Shown piece by piece: positions 32,370-41,231 of a DNA stretch of 64,000 nucleotides. The notes beneath the pieces are model-generated. The model was not told where the DNA came from. It ran no database searches and saw nothing but the letters and a program-made list of their open reading frames with translations. The DNA comes from Taklimakanibacter lacteus (lineage in GTDB: Bacteria > Pseudomonadota > Alphaproteobacteria > Rhizobiales > Aestuariivirgaceae). The translations under genes and the position numbers were made by a program. The stretch's first letter is position 1; each line of letters begins with the position of its first letter. Location of the stretch: the NCBI GenBank assembly GCA_003576695.1, contig QOZQ01000018.1:1-64000 (forward strand), in the 5' to 3' direction.

Positions 32370-35300
32370 TCACTCCGCCGGCGACGGCAGCGGCGCGAGC
32401 GATGGCGCTGCGGCCTTGCGGCCGAACAGGCTGTAGACGGCGGGCACCACGAAGAGCGTCAGCAGCGTGCCAACGGTCATGCCGCCGACAATGACCCAGC
32501 CGATCTGGTGGCGGGCCTCCGAGCCGGCGCCGGTCGCCAGTGCCAGCGGCACGGCGCCCAGAACCATGGCGCATGTGGTCATCAGGATCGGGCGCAGACG
32601 CAAGGTGGCCGCCTCGGTGATGGCCTCGGCGCGGTTCTTGCCGTCCTCCTCCTGCAGCCGGTTGGCGAAATCGACGATCAGGATGCCGTGCTTGGTGATG
32701 AGGCCGACGAGGGTAACGAGGCCGATCTGCGAATAGATGTTGAGCGTGCCGCCGGTAAGCTTCAGCGTGAGAAGGGCGCCCGCCATCGACAGGGGTACGG
32801 TCAGCATGATCATCAGGGGATCGCGGAAGCTCTCGAACTGCGCCGACAGCACGAGATAGATGAAGCACAAGGCCAGCACGAAAATGAACATCACATTGCT
32901 GCTTGCGTCGCGGAATTCGCGGCTCTGTCCCGACACATCGGTCAGCACGTTATTGGGCAGGATCTCGGCGGCGGTCCGGTTGACCGCCTGCAGCGCCTGT
33001 CCCAGTGTGTAGCCGGGCGCCACATTGGCCTGGATGGTGACCGAGCGCAGCTGGTTGAAGCGGCGCAGATCCTTGGGCGCCACCGTCTCGGTGACCTGGA
33101 CGACATTGGCGAGCTGGATCATCTCGTCATTGGCGCCCTTCACGAACATGCGGGCGAGATTGTCGGGCGCGGTGCGGGCGCTGGCGTCGAGCTGGACGAT
33201 GACGTCATACTGCTCGCCGCCGATCTCGAAGCGCGTCACCTGGCGGCCGCCCAGCATGGTCTCCAGCGTGCGCCCGATGACCGAGACATCGAGGCCGAGA
33301 TCGGCGACCCGGTCGCGGTCGATCTTCACCTCGAGCTGCGGCTTGTTGAGCTCGAGATCCGAATCGAGATCGGCCAGCGCAGGCTCCTGCTTCAGCCGCT
33401 CGAACATGGCATCGCGATATTTCTCCAGATCGTCATAGGTGCCCGATGTCTGGATGACGAATTCAACCGGGCGGCCCGCCCCGCGGCGGCCGAAGCCGGC
33501 GGGCGAGCGCGCCGAGACCTGAGCGCCGGCGATCTTGCGCAATTGCGGTCCCAGGCGCTGGGCGATCTGCGCCTGGGTCACGTCGCGTTCGGAATAGGCC
33601 TTGAGGCGGCCGATGGCGTTGAACTGGTTGACATCCTGCTGGCCGATATTGACGAGATAGGCGCGCATATTGGGCGCTTTGGCAAGGATCGCCTCGACCT
33701 CGTTGGCATAGCGGCTGGTGAAAGCGAGCGTCGAGCCTTCCGGCGTATTCCCCGAGAGCTGGAGAACGCCGCGGTCCTCGGTCGGGGTCAGCTCCGAATT
33801 GAGCCCGGTGAACAGGAAGCCGCCAAGGCCGGCCACGGCGAGCGCGATCAGGAACACGAAATAGCGCGCCTTGATCGCGAATTTCAGCGCGCCGCGATAG
33901 AGCCGCTCGAGGCGGGCAAGGCTTCCCTCGATGAAGCGGGCGATGATGTTGGGCCGGTCATTGTGCTTGAGGAATTTCGAGCACATCATCGGCGTCAAGG
34001 TGAGCGCGATGAAGCCCGATATGACCACGGCGCCGGCAAGGGTCAGGGCAAATTCGAGGAACAGGCGGCCGGTCGAGCCCGGCATGAAGGCGACAGGCGC
34101 GAAGACGGCCGCCAGGGTGAGCGTCATCGCCACGATGGCAAAGCCGATCTCGCGCATGCCCTTGAGTGCCGCAGCGAAAGGCTTCATGCCTTCCTCGATA
34201 TGGCGGAAGATGTTCTCCAATACGACGATGGCGTCATCGACGACAAGGCCGATGGCCAGCACCATGGCGAGGAGCGTCAGCGTGTTGATCGACAGCCCGG
34301 CGAGCAGCATCAGCGCGAAAGTGGTGACGAGCGAGATCGGAATGGTGACGATCGGGATGACCGAGGCCCTGAGCGAGTGCAGGAAGAACATGATGATCAG
34401 GATGACGAGGGCGATCGCTTCAAGGATGGTGCGGAAGACCGAGTCCACCGACTGGGCGATGAACTGCGTCGAATCATAGCCGACCTCGGCGGTGACCCCT
34501 TCGGGGAGCGATTCGAGGATCTGCGGCATGACGGCATTCACCGCCTTGGATACGTCGAGCGGATTGGCGACCGCCTGCTTGATGATGCCGGCGGTGATCG
34601 ATGTCTGGCCCATATAGCGGCTGGAGCGGCGCAGATCGGTGGAGCCGAGCTCGACGCGGGCGACATCGCCGAGCTTGACCTGCAGCCCGCCCGCCGATTT
34701 GAGCATGATGTTGCGGAATTCCTCCGGCGTCGAAAGCGAGGTCTTGGACAGGACAGTGAATTCACGCTCGCTGCCCTCGATGCGGCCGGCCGGGATCTCG
34801 GCATTCTGCTGGCGCAGCGCGTCCTCGACGTCCTGGGCGGTGAGGCCGTAGCCGGCGAGCCGGTCGCGGTCGATCCAGATGCGCATGGCATAGCGCCGCT
34901 CGCCGAAGATGATGACATCGGCGACACCGGTCAGGTTCTTGAACCGGTCGAGAAGATAGCGGTCGACATAGTCGGTCAGGTCTATGGCGTTCATCCGGTC
35001 GGACCGGAAGTTCAGGAAGATGATGGGCTGCGCATCGGCTTCGACCTTGGCGATGATCGGGTCGTCGACCTCGTCGGGCAGGCGGCCGCGCACGCGGCTG
35101 ACGCGGTCGCGCACGTCGCTCGCGGCGGTATCTACATTGACATCCGACTTGAAGCGGATGGTGATGCGGCTCGATTCGGTGCGGCTGGTCGATTCGATGA
35201 TGTCGATGCCCTCGATGCCGGCAAGCGATCCTTCGAGCACCTGGGTGATCTGCGATTCGATGAGTGCGGCGGAAGCGCCCGGATATCTGGTCGTCACCGA

Positions 35301-35435
35301 GACGACCGGCTCATCCACCTTGGGATATTCGCGCACCGTGAGCCGGCCATAGGCGACGATGCCGATGAGCAGCAGGATGAGGCTCAGGACGGTGGCGAAG
35401 ACGGGGCGGCGGATGCAGAGTTCCGAGATCGACAT
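32370..35435 (-). CDS. RND-family efflux transporter, inner-membrane permease subunit
   Basis: A 1021-residue AcrB/MexF-like proton antiporter of the hydrophobe/amphiphile efflux type. It shows an N-terminal transmembrane helix (PVFATVLSLILLLIG), two large periplasmic domains, and a helix bearing the proton-relay Asp pair (VLAIGLVVDDAIVVLENI). A second six-helix bundle contains FVLALCFIYLVLSAQFESF and GLITKHGILIVDFAN. The start MSISELCIRRPVF is chosen because this is the family N-terminus; 18 upstream codons are also open. It is directly downstream of its adaptor (11-base gap). No outer-membrane TolC partner lies in the window. Confidence 0.94.
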   Translation of the reverse strand: MSISELCIRRPVFATVLSLILLLIGIVAYGRLTVREYPKVDEPVVSVTTRYPGASAALIESQITQVLEGSLAGIEGIDIIESTSRTESSRITIRFKSDVNVDTAASDVRDRVSRVRGRLPDEVDDPIIAKVEADAQPIIFLNFRSDRMNAIDLTDYVDRYLLDRFKNLTGVADVIIFGERRYAMRIWIDRDRLAGYGLTAQDVEDALRQQNAEIPAGRIEGSEREFTVLSKTSLSTPEEFRNIMLKSAGGLQVKLGDVARVELGSTDLRRSSRYMGQTSITAGIIKQAVANPLDVSKAVNAVMPQILESLPEGVTAEVGYDSTQFIAQSVDSVFRTILEAIALVILIIMFFLHSLRASVIPIVTIPISLVTTFALMLLAGLSINTLTLLAMVLAIGLVVDDAIVVLENIFRHIEEGMKPFAAALKGMREIGFAIVAMTLTLAAVFAPVAFMPGSTGRLFLEFALTLAGAVVISGFIALTLTPMMCSKFLKHNDRPNIIARFIEGSLARLERLYRGALKFAIKARYFVFLIALAVAGLGGFLFTGLNSELTPTEDRGVLQLSGNTPEGSTLAFTSRYANEVEAILAKAPNMRAYLVNIGQQDVNQFNAIGRLKAYSERDVTQAQIAQRLGPQLRKIAGAQVSARSPAGFGRRGAGRPVEFVIQTSGTYDDLEKYRDAMFERLKQEPALADLDSDLELNKPQLEVKIDRDRVADLGLDVSVIGRTLETMLGGRQVTRFEIGGEQYDVIVQLDASARTAPDNLARMFVKGANDEMIQLANVVQVTETVAPKDLRRFNQLRSVTIQANVAPGYTLGQALQAVNRTAAEILPNNVLTDVSGQSREFRDASSNVMFIFVLALCFIYLVLSAQFESFRDPLMIMLTVPLSMAGALLTLKLTGGTLNIYSQIGLVTLVGLITKHGILIVDFANRLQEEDGKNRAEAITEAATLRLRPILMTTCAMVLGAVPLALATGAGSEARHQIGWVIVGGMTVGTLLTLFVVPAVYSLFGRKAAAPSLAPLPSPAE

Positions 35436-35445
35436 GCGGGCGGCC

Positions 35446-36570
35446 TCAGCCTTCGACGGCGGCCGAGGTCGTCGGAACGATCTCGACATTGGCGCCGTCG
35501 CGCAGGCGCGCTTGCCCCGCGATCACCACCTGCTGGCCGATATCGACGCCCTCGATGATCTCGACAAAGCCGTTCTCGCGACGGCCGGCGAGGACCTTGG
35601 TCTCCTTCGCCTTGCCGTTGTCGGCCTTGTAGACGAGGAAATCATTGCCGCGCGGCACCAGCGCGCTTTCCGGGATGGTCACGGCGGTGCGCGGGATGCC
35701 CTTGACCGTGATGCGGGCCAGGAGGCCCGGGCGCAATTTGCCGTCCTGGTTGTCGAGCGTCGCCTTCACCCTGATGGCCCGGCCATTGACGTCGATCGCC
35801 GGATCGATGGCGTAGATCGTGCCCTCGAAGCGCGTGGCGGGCAAAGCGTCGGCGATGATCTCGATCTTCTGGCCGACGGAGAGCTTCGAGAGATAGACTT
35901 CCGGCACGCTGAAATTGACCTTCAGCCGGTCGATCTTCTCGAGATTGACCAGCGGCGTGCCGGCGGTGACATAGGCGCCCGGCGAAATGGTGCGGAAGCC
36001 GAGCACGCCGGGGAAGGGCGCCTTGATCGACAGTTTCTCATGCTGGGCCTTCATGAGATCGAAGGCCGCCTGGGCGACCGACAATTCCGACAGGGCCGTG
36101 TCGAGGGTCGTCTGCGAGGCGGTGCCCGATTTGCGCAAGGCGACGGCGCGCTCGTAATTGGCCTTGGCCAAGGTGAGGCGCGCCTCGGCATCGGTGAGCT
36201 GGGCGGTGATCAGGGCGTCATCGAGGGTGATCAACACGGCGCGGGCGGCGACCACATCGCCCTCGGTGAAGCGGATCTCGGAAACGCGGCCATCGGTCTC
36301 GGTGGCGATCTGGACCGACTCGTCGGAAAGCAGCGAGCCCACCGCGGTGATGTCGTCGCTCAGCGTCTTGGCGGCGGCGGCGGCGACCTCGACGGGGGAG
36401 GCATTGGGCGGTGCGGCCTGGCGCTTCTTCTGGTCCGGCTTGGCCTGGCTTTCGGCGAGCTTGCTGTTTGCCTCGGTCCACAACGCCGTCACCCAGCCTG
36501 TCTGCTGCGCGTAATAGCCGGCAGCTGACAGAACGGCTAGAACAAACAGGGAAACCAGCGTTTTTCTCAT
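35446..36570 (-). CDS. RND efflux periplasmic adaptor (membrane fusion protein)
   Basis: A 374-residue adaptor that bridges the RND pump to an outer-membrane channel. An uncleaved N-terminal anchor or signal (TLVSLFVLAVLSAAGYYA, residues 3-20) is followed by a Pro-rich linker, a lipoyl/hairpin region (VSEIRFTEGDVVAARAVLITLDD ... IKAPFPGVLGFRTISPGAYV) and a beta-barrel (IYAIDPAIDVNGRAIRVKATLDN). Length is typical. It is transcribed ahead of the pump gene. A 17-base palindrome lies about 104-120 bases upstream of its start and may be a repressor site. Confidence 0.93.
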   Translation of the reverse strand: MRKTLVSLFVLAVLSAAGYYAQQTGWVTALWTEANSKLAESQAKPDQKKRQAAPPNASPVEVAAAAAKTLSDDITAVGSLLSDESVQIATETDGRVSEIRFTEGDVVAARAVLITLDDALITAQLTDAEARLTLAKANYERAVALRKSGTASQTTLDTALSELSVAQAAFDLMKAQHEKLSIKAPFPGVLGFRTISPGAYVTAGTPLVNLEKIDRLKVNFSVPEVYLSKLSVGQKIEIIADALPATRFEGTIYAIDPAIDVNGRAIRVKATLDNQDGKLRPGLLARITVKGIPRTAVTIPESALVPRGNDFLVYKADNGKAKETKVLAGRRENGFVEIIEGVDIGQQVVIAGQARLRDGANVEIVPTTSAAVEG

Positions 36571-36599
36571 CGAGCCCCATAATACCGAAAAAACGATCC

Positions 36600-36645
36600 G
36601 GAGCCTATGGCGCCAGGACAGGTTCCTCCTAGCGCCACAGGCTCC
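36600..36645. other. Stable hairpin in the adaptor leader region
   Basis: GGAGCCTATGGCGC and GCGCCACAGGCTCC pair over 14 bases with one mismatch, around an 18-base loop. It lies 30-75 bases upstream of the RND adaptor start and would be in its 5' leader if transcription begins near the palindrome at 36674. No T-run. Possibly a leader structure; no named riboswitch class was recognised. Confidence 0.5.
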
Positions 36646-36673
36646 CGCTCACCCCTCGATCATGTTCATGACA

Positions 36674-36690
36674 TTTGACAGTTCGTCAAA
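36674..36690. promoter_or_regulatory. Palindromic operator candidate upstream of the RND pump
   Basis: TTTGAC-AGTTC-GTCAAA is a perfect 17-base inverted repeat. On the minus strand it contains TTGACG, a good -35 box, so a bound repressor would block RNA polymerase. TetR-type repressors of RND pumps bind such symmetric sites, but no regulator gene is adjacent. Confidence 0.5.
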
Positions 36691-36769
36691 AGTCACGTGA
36701 TCCAAGGATTAAGACGAAGCCACAGGTAAAACCCGTCGGATTAATGGCAGGTAATCCCGAAAGAGGGGA

Positions 36770-38803
36770 TCACGCAGGCGTGATGGGGCCGGAAATGCGG
36801 CCCTGCTTGTCGGTCGTGAAAAGCGCCTCTTCGCCCCGGGCCAAGGTGAGCGTGCCCTTCTTGCGCGCGATCGTCACGGCGCCGAGCGGCGTTTCGACCG
36901 GGCCGACCGTGAAATCCTTGCCCTCATTGCGCAGCTGCCAGCCCTGCCAGGGTGAGAAGCTCATCACCCGCGCTTGTTGCAGGAAGGGCAGAAGCGCCGA
37001 CCAGGAATAGAAGGGATCGGTATCCGGCTGATCGAGGCCTTCGCCGGTGCCCGGATGGTAATTCTCCGGCGACAGGCGGCGCTCGTTCCAGCTTTTGGTG
37101 AAGAGATGCCAGCTTCTGTCGATGAGCCGGTCGGCGGCCTCATATTCACCCGCCCGCTCGAGCCCGTTCCACACCAGCCAGTTGAGGATCGGCCAGATGC
37201 GGCCGCGCCAATAGACATTGTCGGCAAGGGCCGGATCATCGCGCGACACCGAAGGCAGGCCGAACTCGCCGCCGAATTTCGCCGGATCTTCGAGATGCTT
37301 CACCAGATGCTTCTGCTGCTGCTTCGAAGCCGCGCCGCACAACAGGGGATAGAAGCTGGTCGGTGCCACGCTTTTCGCGAAACCGCCCGACCACAAGCGG
37401 TTGGCGAAGATGTTGCGTTTCTCGTCCCAGAAATGCGTGCCGATCTTCTTGCGCAAGGAAGCGGCGTTGGCGTCGTGCTTCTTCGCTTCCGCCACACGGC
37501 CGAGGGCGCGGGCCATATGCGCCAGCATCTCGCAATCGAGGCAGACGAGGCAATTGAGGCCGACATCCTCGACATCGAGGGTGCGGCTCTTCTCGTTCCA
37601 GCGCGCCTCGTCATGGATGGGCGAATTGTCCATGAAGGATTCGTCCTTGGCGGCGAGCTTGGTGCCCTTATAGAGGCCCTGACCCACATCGGACGAGCCG
37701 AATTCGAGGATGCCATTGCCATTGCCGTCGCGCGCCGACCTGATCCACTCATTGTTGCGTGCCAGAATCTCATAGGCCATGTCGATGAAAAGCCGGCTGC
37801 CGGTGCGCAAATAGATCTGCCAGACGATGAAGGAGATGACCGGCGTCTGGGTGCGGTCGACCCAGGCGTCATTGCCGGTCATGATGCAGGGCAGATTGCC
37901 TTGCGGCGTCGCGGCCGAGAGCAGCATCGCCAGATTCTCGCGCGCCTGGTCGGGGTCGAACTGCGCCACGAGGAAGGCGTTGATCGCCGTATCGTTGAGC
38001 CAGAAGCCGAAGCCGCCGAATTTCTTGAGGTCCCAGTTGCGCGAGCAGGTGATGTAGGGGCGGTGGTTGACGCTGTCCCAGATGGTGTTCCAGCCCATGA
38101 TGTCGGCCATCGCATCGAGCGCCGCGCCGCGCGAGGTGGCCTTTGCCGGCGAAGGCAGCCTGGCGAGCTGCGCCAGTGCCTGGTCCTTGCGGTCTGCGAT
38201 GGAAATGGCGAAGTCGTTCTCCGGCGCCTCTTCGAGATTGAAGCGCAAGGCCAGGACCTTGGCCGCGCTGCTGCGTGAAGCGAGATACCAATAGCCATTG
38301 GTCTCATATTCGGAACGCAGGGCATCGAGCGTCTCATGCCCCGTGACCAGCAGCGGATCATGCTTCGCCCTGATCGCCACGGTGCGCGGACCGACGGTGC
38401 AGAAAGCGGTGCGGCTTTCCTCGTCATAGTGCCACAGCGCGCCGTCATTCTGGCTGAGCGCCAGCACGACCCAGAAGCGCAGGCCCCATTCGCCGAATCT
38501 CGCCGCCTTCCATGAACCGGCGACGCCGAAAGTGGATGTCTTGCGCCAGGTCCAGTCGAGATGGGTGCCGCCATGCGAGAAATTGGCCTCTATCAGGCTG
38601 CCATCCGGCTCGTGCCGGCCGAGGCGGATGTCGGAACCCGGGCCCATCAGCGTCGTCTTGCCGGTGCTTGCCGCATAGAAGACGGGCGTCACTTTCACGC
38701 CGAGCGGCAGATGCGACATTTCGAGATAGCGGTCGGCGGCCCAGCTGTTCCAGGCGCGCGAGGCCGGGATATTGGGGGTGCGCAGATAGTTCGGAACCGT
38801 CAT
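36770..38803 (-). CDS. MGH1-like/GH63-type glycoside hydrolase
   Basis: A 677-residue alpha/alpha-barrel glycosidase without a signal peptide, so cytoplasmic. Segments typical of the GH63/mannosylglycerate hydrolase-like group: a mixed N-terminal beta domain, WGLRFWVVLALSQND, PYITCSRNWDLKKFGGFGFWLNDTA (split here only by function), NGILEFGSSDVGQG and the conserved YWRGRIWPILNWLVWNG. Known relatives act on mannosyl- or glucosylglycerate, trehalose-like or N-glycan glucose linkages. The substrate here is unknown. Its start overlaps the isochorismatase-like gene stop by four bases, making it last in the PotDBCA-type operon, an unusual partner for a glycosidase. Confidence 0.82.
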   Translation of the reverse strand: MTVPNYLRTPNIPASRAWNSWAADRYLEMSHLPLGVKVTPVFYAASTGKTTLMGPGSDIRLGRHEPDGSLIEANFSHGGTHLDWTWRKTSTFGVAGSWKAARFGEWGLRFWVVLALSQNDGALWHYDEESRTAFCTVGPRTVAIRAKHDPLLVTGHETLDALRSEYETNGYWYLASRSSAAKVLALRFNLEEAPENDFAISIADRKDQALAQLARLPSPAKATSRGAALDAMADIMGWNTIWDSVNHRPYITCSRNWDLKKFGGFGFWLNDTAINAFLVAQFDPDQARENLAMLLSAATPQGNLPCIMTGNDAWVDRTQTPVISFIVWQIYLRTGSRLFIDMAYEILARNNEWIRSARDGNGNGILEFGSSDVGQGLYKGTKLAAKDESFMDNSPIHDEARWNEKSRTLDVEDVGLNCLVCLDCEMLAHMARALGRVAEAKKHDANAASLRKKIGTHFWDEKRNIFANRLWSGGFAKSVAPTSFYPLLCGAASKQQQKHLVKHLEDPAKFGGEFGLPSVSRDDPALADNVYWRGRIWPILNWLVWNGLERAGEYEAADRLIDRSWHLFTKSWNERRLSPENYHPGTGEGLDQPDTDPFYSWSALLPFLQQARVMSFSPWQGWQLRNEGKDFTVGPVETPLGAVTIARKKGTLTLARGEEALFTTDKQGRISGPITPA

Positions 38804-39411
38804 GGCGTCCAGGCTTTCAGCAATGTGTCGGTGTCGATGAGCTCGACCTGCTGGTCGAAACGCGGATAGATGCCGTCGAGTGCGGCCTTGTGGCTCGCCG
38901 CATTCGAGCTCGCAATGGCGTCCTCGATCAGGATGGTGCGATAGCCGCGATCGACCGCCGTCAGAGCGGTGGCGAGCACGCAGACATCGGTCTCGACGCC
39001 GGTGAAGATGATCGTGTCGGCCTCCAGCTCATCGAGCGCCGTCTGAAATTCCAATGCCTCGAAGGCCGAATGCGCATATTTGTCGATCACGCGCGCCGGC
39101 GGCACGAAGTGGCGCAAGGGCGGCAGGAGATCGAGCAGATCGGGATCGATATTGCTGGTGAGCACGCTCCGCCAATGGCGGTAATAGATCTGCCATTGGC
39201 CCTTGGCTTCCTCGGCATGCTCGGGCGTCAGGAAACGGGTGAACAAGGTGAGATGCGGCGCATGGGCCGAGATGCGCCTCACCTGCGGCTCGATCGCATG
39301 GACGACGGGCGAGGCCCATTCGCTGTCTTCCGCGAAGAGAAGCTGCATGTCGATCGCGGCATGGACGGCGCGGGTGCCGATGGCCCCGAAGCGCAATCCC
39401 CGGATGCTCAT
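38800..39411 (-). CDS. Isochorismatase-family cysteine hydrolase
   Basis: A 203-residue hydrolase with the family's catalytic triad visible: Asp 21 (AIDMQ), Lys 111 (IDKYAHSAF) and Cys 144 (TGVETDVCVLAT), including the cis-peptide neighbourhood GVETD. Family members hydrolyse amides or vinyl ethers (nicotinamide, ureidoacrylate, carbamoyl-sarcosine, isochorismate). Substrate is unknown. Start overlaps the transporter ATPase stop and stop overlaps the glycosidase start, each by four bases, so it is firmly part of that operon. Confidence 0.87.
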   Translation of the reverse strand: MSIRGLRFGAIGTRAVHAAIDMQLLFAEDSEWASPVVHAIEPQVRRISAHAPHLTLFTRFLTPEHAEEAKGQWQIYYRHWRSVLTSNIDPDLLDLLPPLRHFVPPARVIDKYAHSAFEALEFQTALDELEADTIIFTGVETDVCVLATALTAVDRGYRTILIEDAIASSNAASHKAALDGIYPRFDQQVELIDTDTLLKAWTP

Positions 39412-40454
39412 GGCGCCACCGGGATGGTCTGATCCTTGTCCCAGCTCACCGTGACTAAGGTGCCGGTATCGAGCACTTCACCGGTCTGGTTCTGGATGAA
39501 GGCGAGAAGCGGCACATCGCCCATGGCCTTGGTGCGGATGCGGTAGGTGACGCTGGCGCCGGAATAGATCGCCTGGGTGATCTCGCCGGCAAGGCTGTTG
39601 CCGGCGGCTTTCTTCCTGCCGCTGGCGACGCGCAATTTCTCCGGCCGCACGATGGCGGCACCGGTCGCGGCCTTCAAGGTCTCGATCATCGTGCCGTCGG
39701 CCAGCTTGAGCCCGTCCTTCACCGGCGTGCCGCGGAAGACATTGGCATCCCCTAGGAAATTGGCGGCGAAGATATTGGCCGGGCGCTCATAGACGGTCTG
39801 CGGCGCATCGACCTGGATGAGCTTGCCCTGGTCGATGATGGCGATGCGGTCAGAGAGAGTGAGCGCCTCTTCCTGGTCGTGGGTCACGAAGATGGCGGTG
39901 ACGCCGGTCTCGCGCTGGATCTCCTTCAACTCGACCTGCATCTCCTGGCGCAGGCGGCGGTCGAGCGCGCCCAGAGGCTCATCAAGGAGGAGGACCTTGG
40001 GCCGGGTGATCAAGGCGCGGGCCAGCGCCACACGCTGCTGCTGGCCGCCCGACAGCTGCTTCGGGTAACGCCCTTCGAGGCCGGACAGGCGCACCAGCCC
40101 CAGCATCTCGGTGACGCGCTTCCTGATGTCCTCGCGCGGCGTCGATCGGACATCGAGGCCGAAGCCGACATTGTCGGCAATGGTGAGATGCGGGAAGAGG
40201 GCATAGGACTGGAACACCATGCCGATGGCGCGGCGATGCACCGGAACATTCTCCACCTGCTCGCCATCGAAGGAAATCGAACCCTCATCGGGCACGATGA
40301 ATCCCGCGACGGAGCGCAGCAAGGTGGTCTTGCCCGAGCCCGAGGGTCCGAGCAGGCCGAAGAACTCGCCGTCATTGAAGGTGATGGTGACATTGTCGAG
40401 CGCGGCAAAACTGCCATAGCGCTTGCTCACATGCAGGATGTCGACGCGGCTCAT
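39408..40454 (-). CDS. ABC transporter ATP-binding protein, PotA type
   Basis: A 348-residue ATPase with Walker A GPSGSGKTT, signature LSGGQQQRVALARAL, Walker B LLLDEPLGALD, H-loop VTHDQEEAL and a C-terminal TOBE-2 domain (about 270-348), as in PotA/PotG and other POPT-family importers. The ATG at 40454 shares one base with the permease stop (TGATG); a TTG one codon earlier is a weaker alternative. It energises the transporter formed with the permeases at 40454-42038 and binding protein at 42168. Confidence 0.92.
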   Translation of the reverse strand: MSRVDILHVSKRYGSFAALDNVTITFNDGEFFGLLGPSGSGKTTLLRSVAGFIVPDEGSISFDGEQVENVPVHRRAIGMVFQSYALFPHLTIADNVGFGLDVRSTPREDIRKRVTEMLGLVRLSGLEGRYPKQLSGGQQQRVALARALITRPKVLLLDEPLGALDRRLRQEMQVELKEIQRETGVTAIFVTHDQEEALTLSDRIAIIDQGKLIQVDAPQTVYERPANIFAANFLGDANVFRGTPVKDGLKLADGTMIETLKAATGAAIVRPEKLRVASGRKKAAGNSLAGEITQAIYSGASVTYRIRTKAMGDVPLLAFIQNQTGEVLDTGTLVTVSWDKDQTIPVAP

Positions 40455-41227
40455 CAATTATCTCCGCCGAATTTGTAGTTGCGGGCGACGATCAGCATGA
40501 GGCCCATGGAAAAGAGGATGATGATGGAGGAAATGGCGTTGATCTCCGGAGTGAAGCCCTTGCGGATGGAGGTGTAGATCTCGACCGGCAGGGTCGAGGT
40601 GCCGGGCGGCGCCAGGAAATAGGAAATGACGAACTGGTCGAAGGACACCGCGAAGGCGAACAGCGCTGCGGCGGTGATGCCGGGCGCCAGCACCGGGATG
40701 GTGACGCGCCAGAAGGCCTGCCAGGGCGTGGCGCCGAGGCTCGCGGCGGCCTCCTCGAGCTCAGGGCCGAAATTGGCGAAGCGGGCGCCGACCACGACGA
40801 TCACATAGGGCAAGGACAGCGCCACATGGCCGAGCAGGATGGCGTGCAGGCCGCGCCCGATGCCGGTCCAGAAGAAGAAGATGAGCATCGAGGTGCCGAT
40901 GATCAGCCAGGGAATGGTGATCGGCGGGAAGAGCAGGAGCTGCAGCAGGCGCTTGGCGCGGAATTCGTAGCGGGCGAAGGCGTAGGCGGCGAGCGTGCCG
41001 AGCGCGGTGGCGATCACTGTGTTGATGCAGGCGATCCACACGCTGTTCCAGCTCGCCTGCAGCAGCCGCTCGTTGGTGCTGAGCGCCTTGAACCAGACGA
41101 GATCGAAGGTGAAGGGCATTTCATAGAGCGCCGAGCGGTTGAAGGCCATGGCGATCATCACCACGATCGGCAGATAGAGAAAGACGAGCACGAATGCGAG
41201 ATAGAGTTTGACGACGCGCTGGGCCAT
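40454..41227 (-). CDS. ABC transporter permease, PotC type
   Basis: A 257-residue permease with six hydrophobic segments (VKLYLAFVLVFLYLPIVVMIAMAF first) and the EAA loop EEAAASLGATPWQAFWRVTIPVL. It matches the PotC/YdcV subfamily in length and layout. It follows the PotB-type permease after four bases and overlaps the ATPase start, so the three are translated as a unit. The substrate is not necessarily a polyamine. Confidence 0.92.
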   Translation of the reverse strand: MAQRVVKLYLAFVLVFLYLPIVVMIAMAFNRSALYEMPFTFDLVWFKALSTNERLLQASWNSVWIACINTVIATALGTLAAYAFARYEFRAKRLLQLLLFPPITIPWLIIGTSMLIFFFWTGIGRGLHAILLGHVALSLPYVIVVVGARFANFGPELEEAAASLGATPWQAFWRVTIPVLAPGITAAALFAFAVSFDQFVISYFLAPPGTSTLPVEIYTSIRKGFTPEINAISSIIILFSMGLMLIVARNYKFGGDN

Positions 41228-41231
41228 CGCG

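Noticed and set aside
32508-35558. A plus-strand open frame of about 1016 codons opposite the RND pump
   Set aside because: Shadow of a GC-rich coding strand; the sense strand encodes a full AcrB-like protein with all expected segments.
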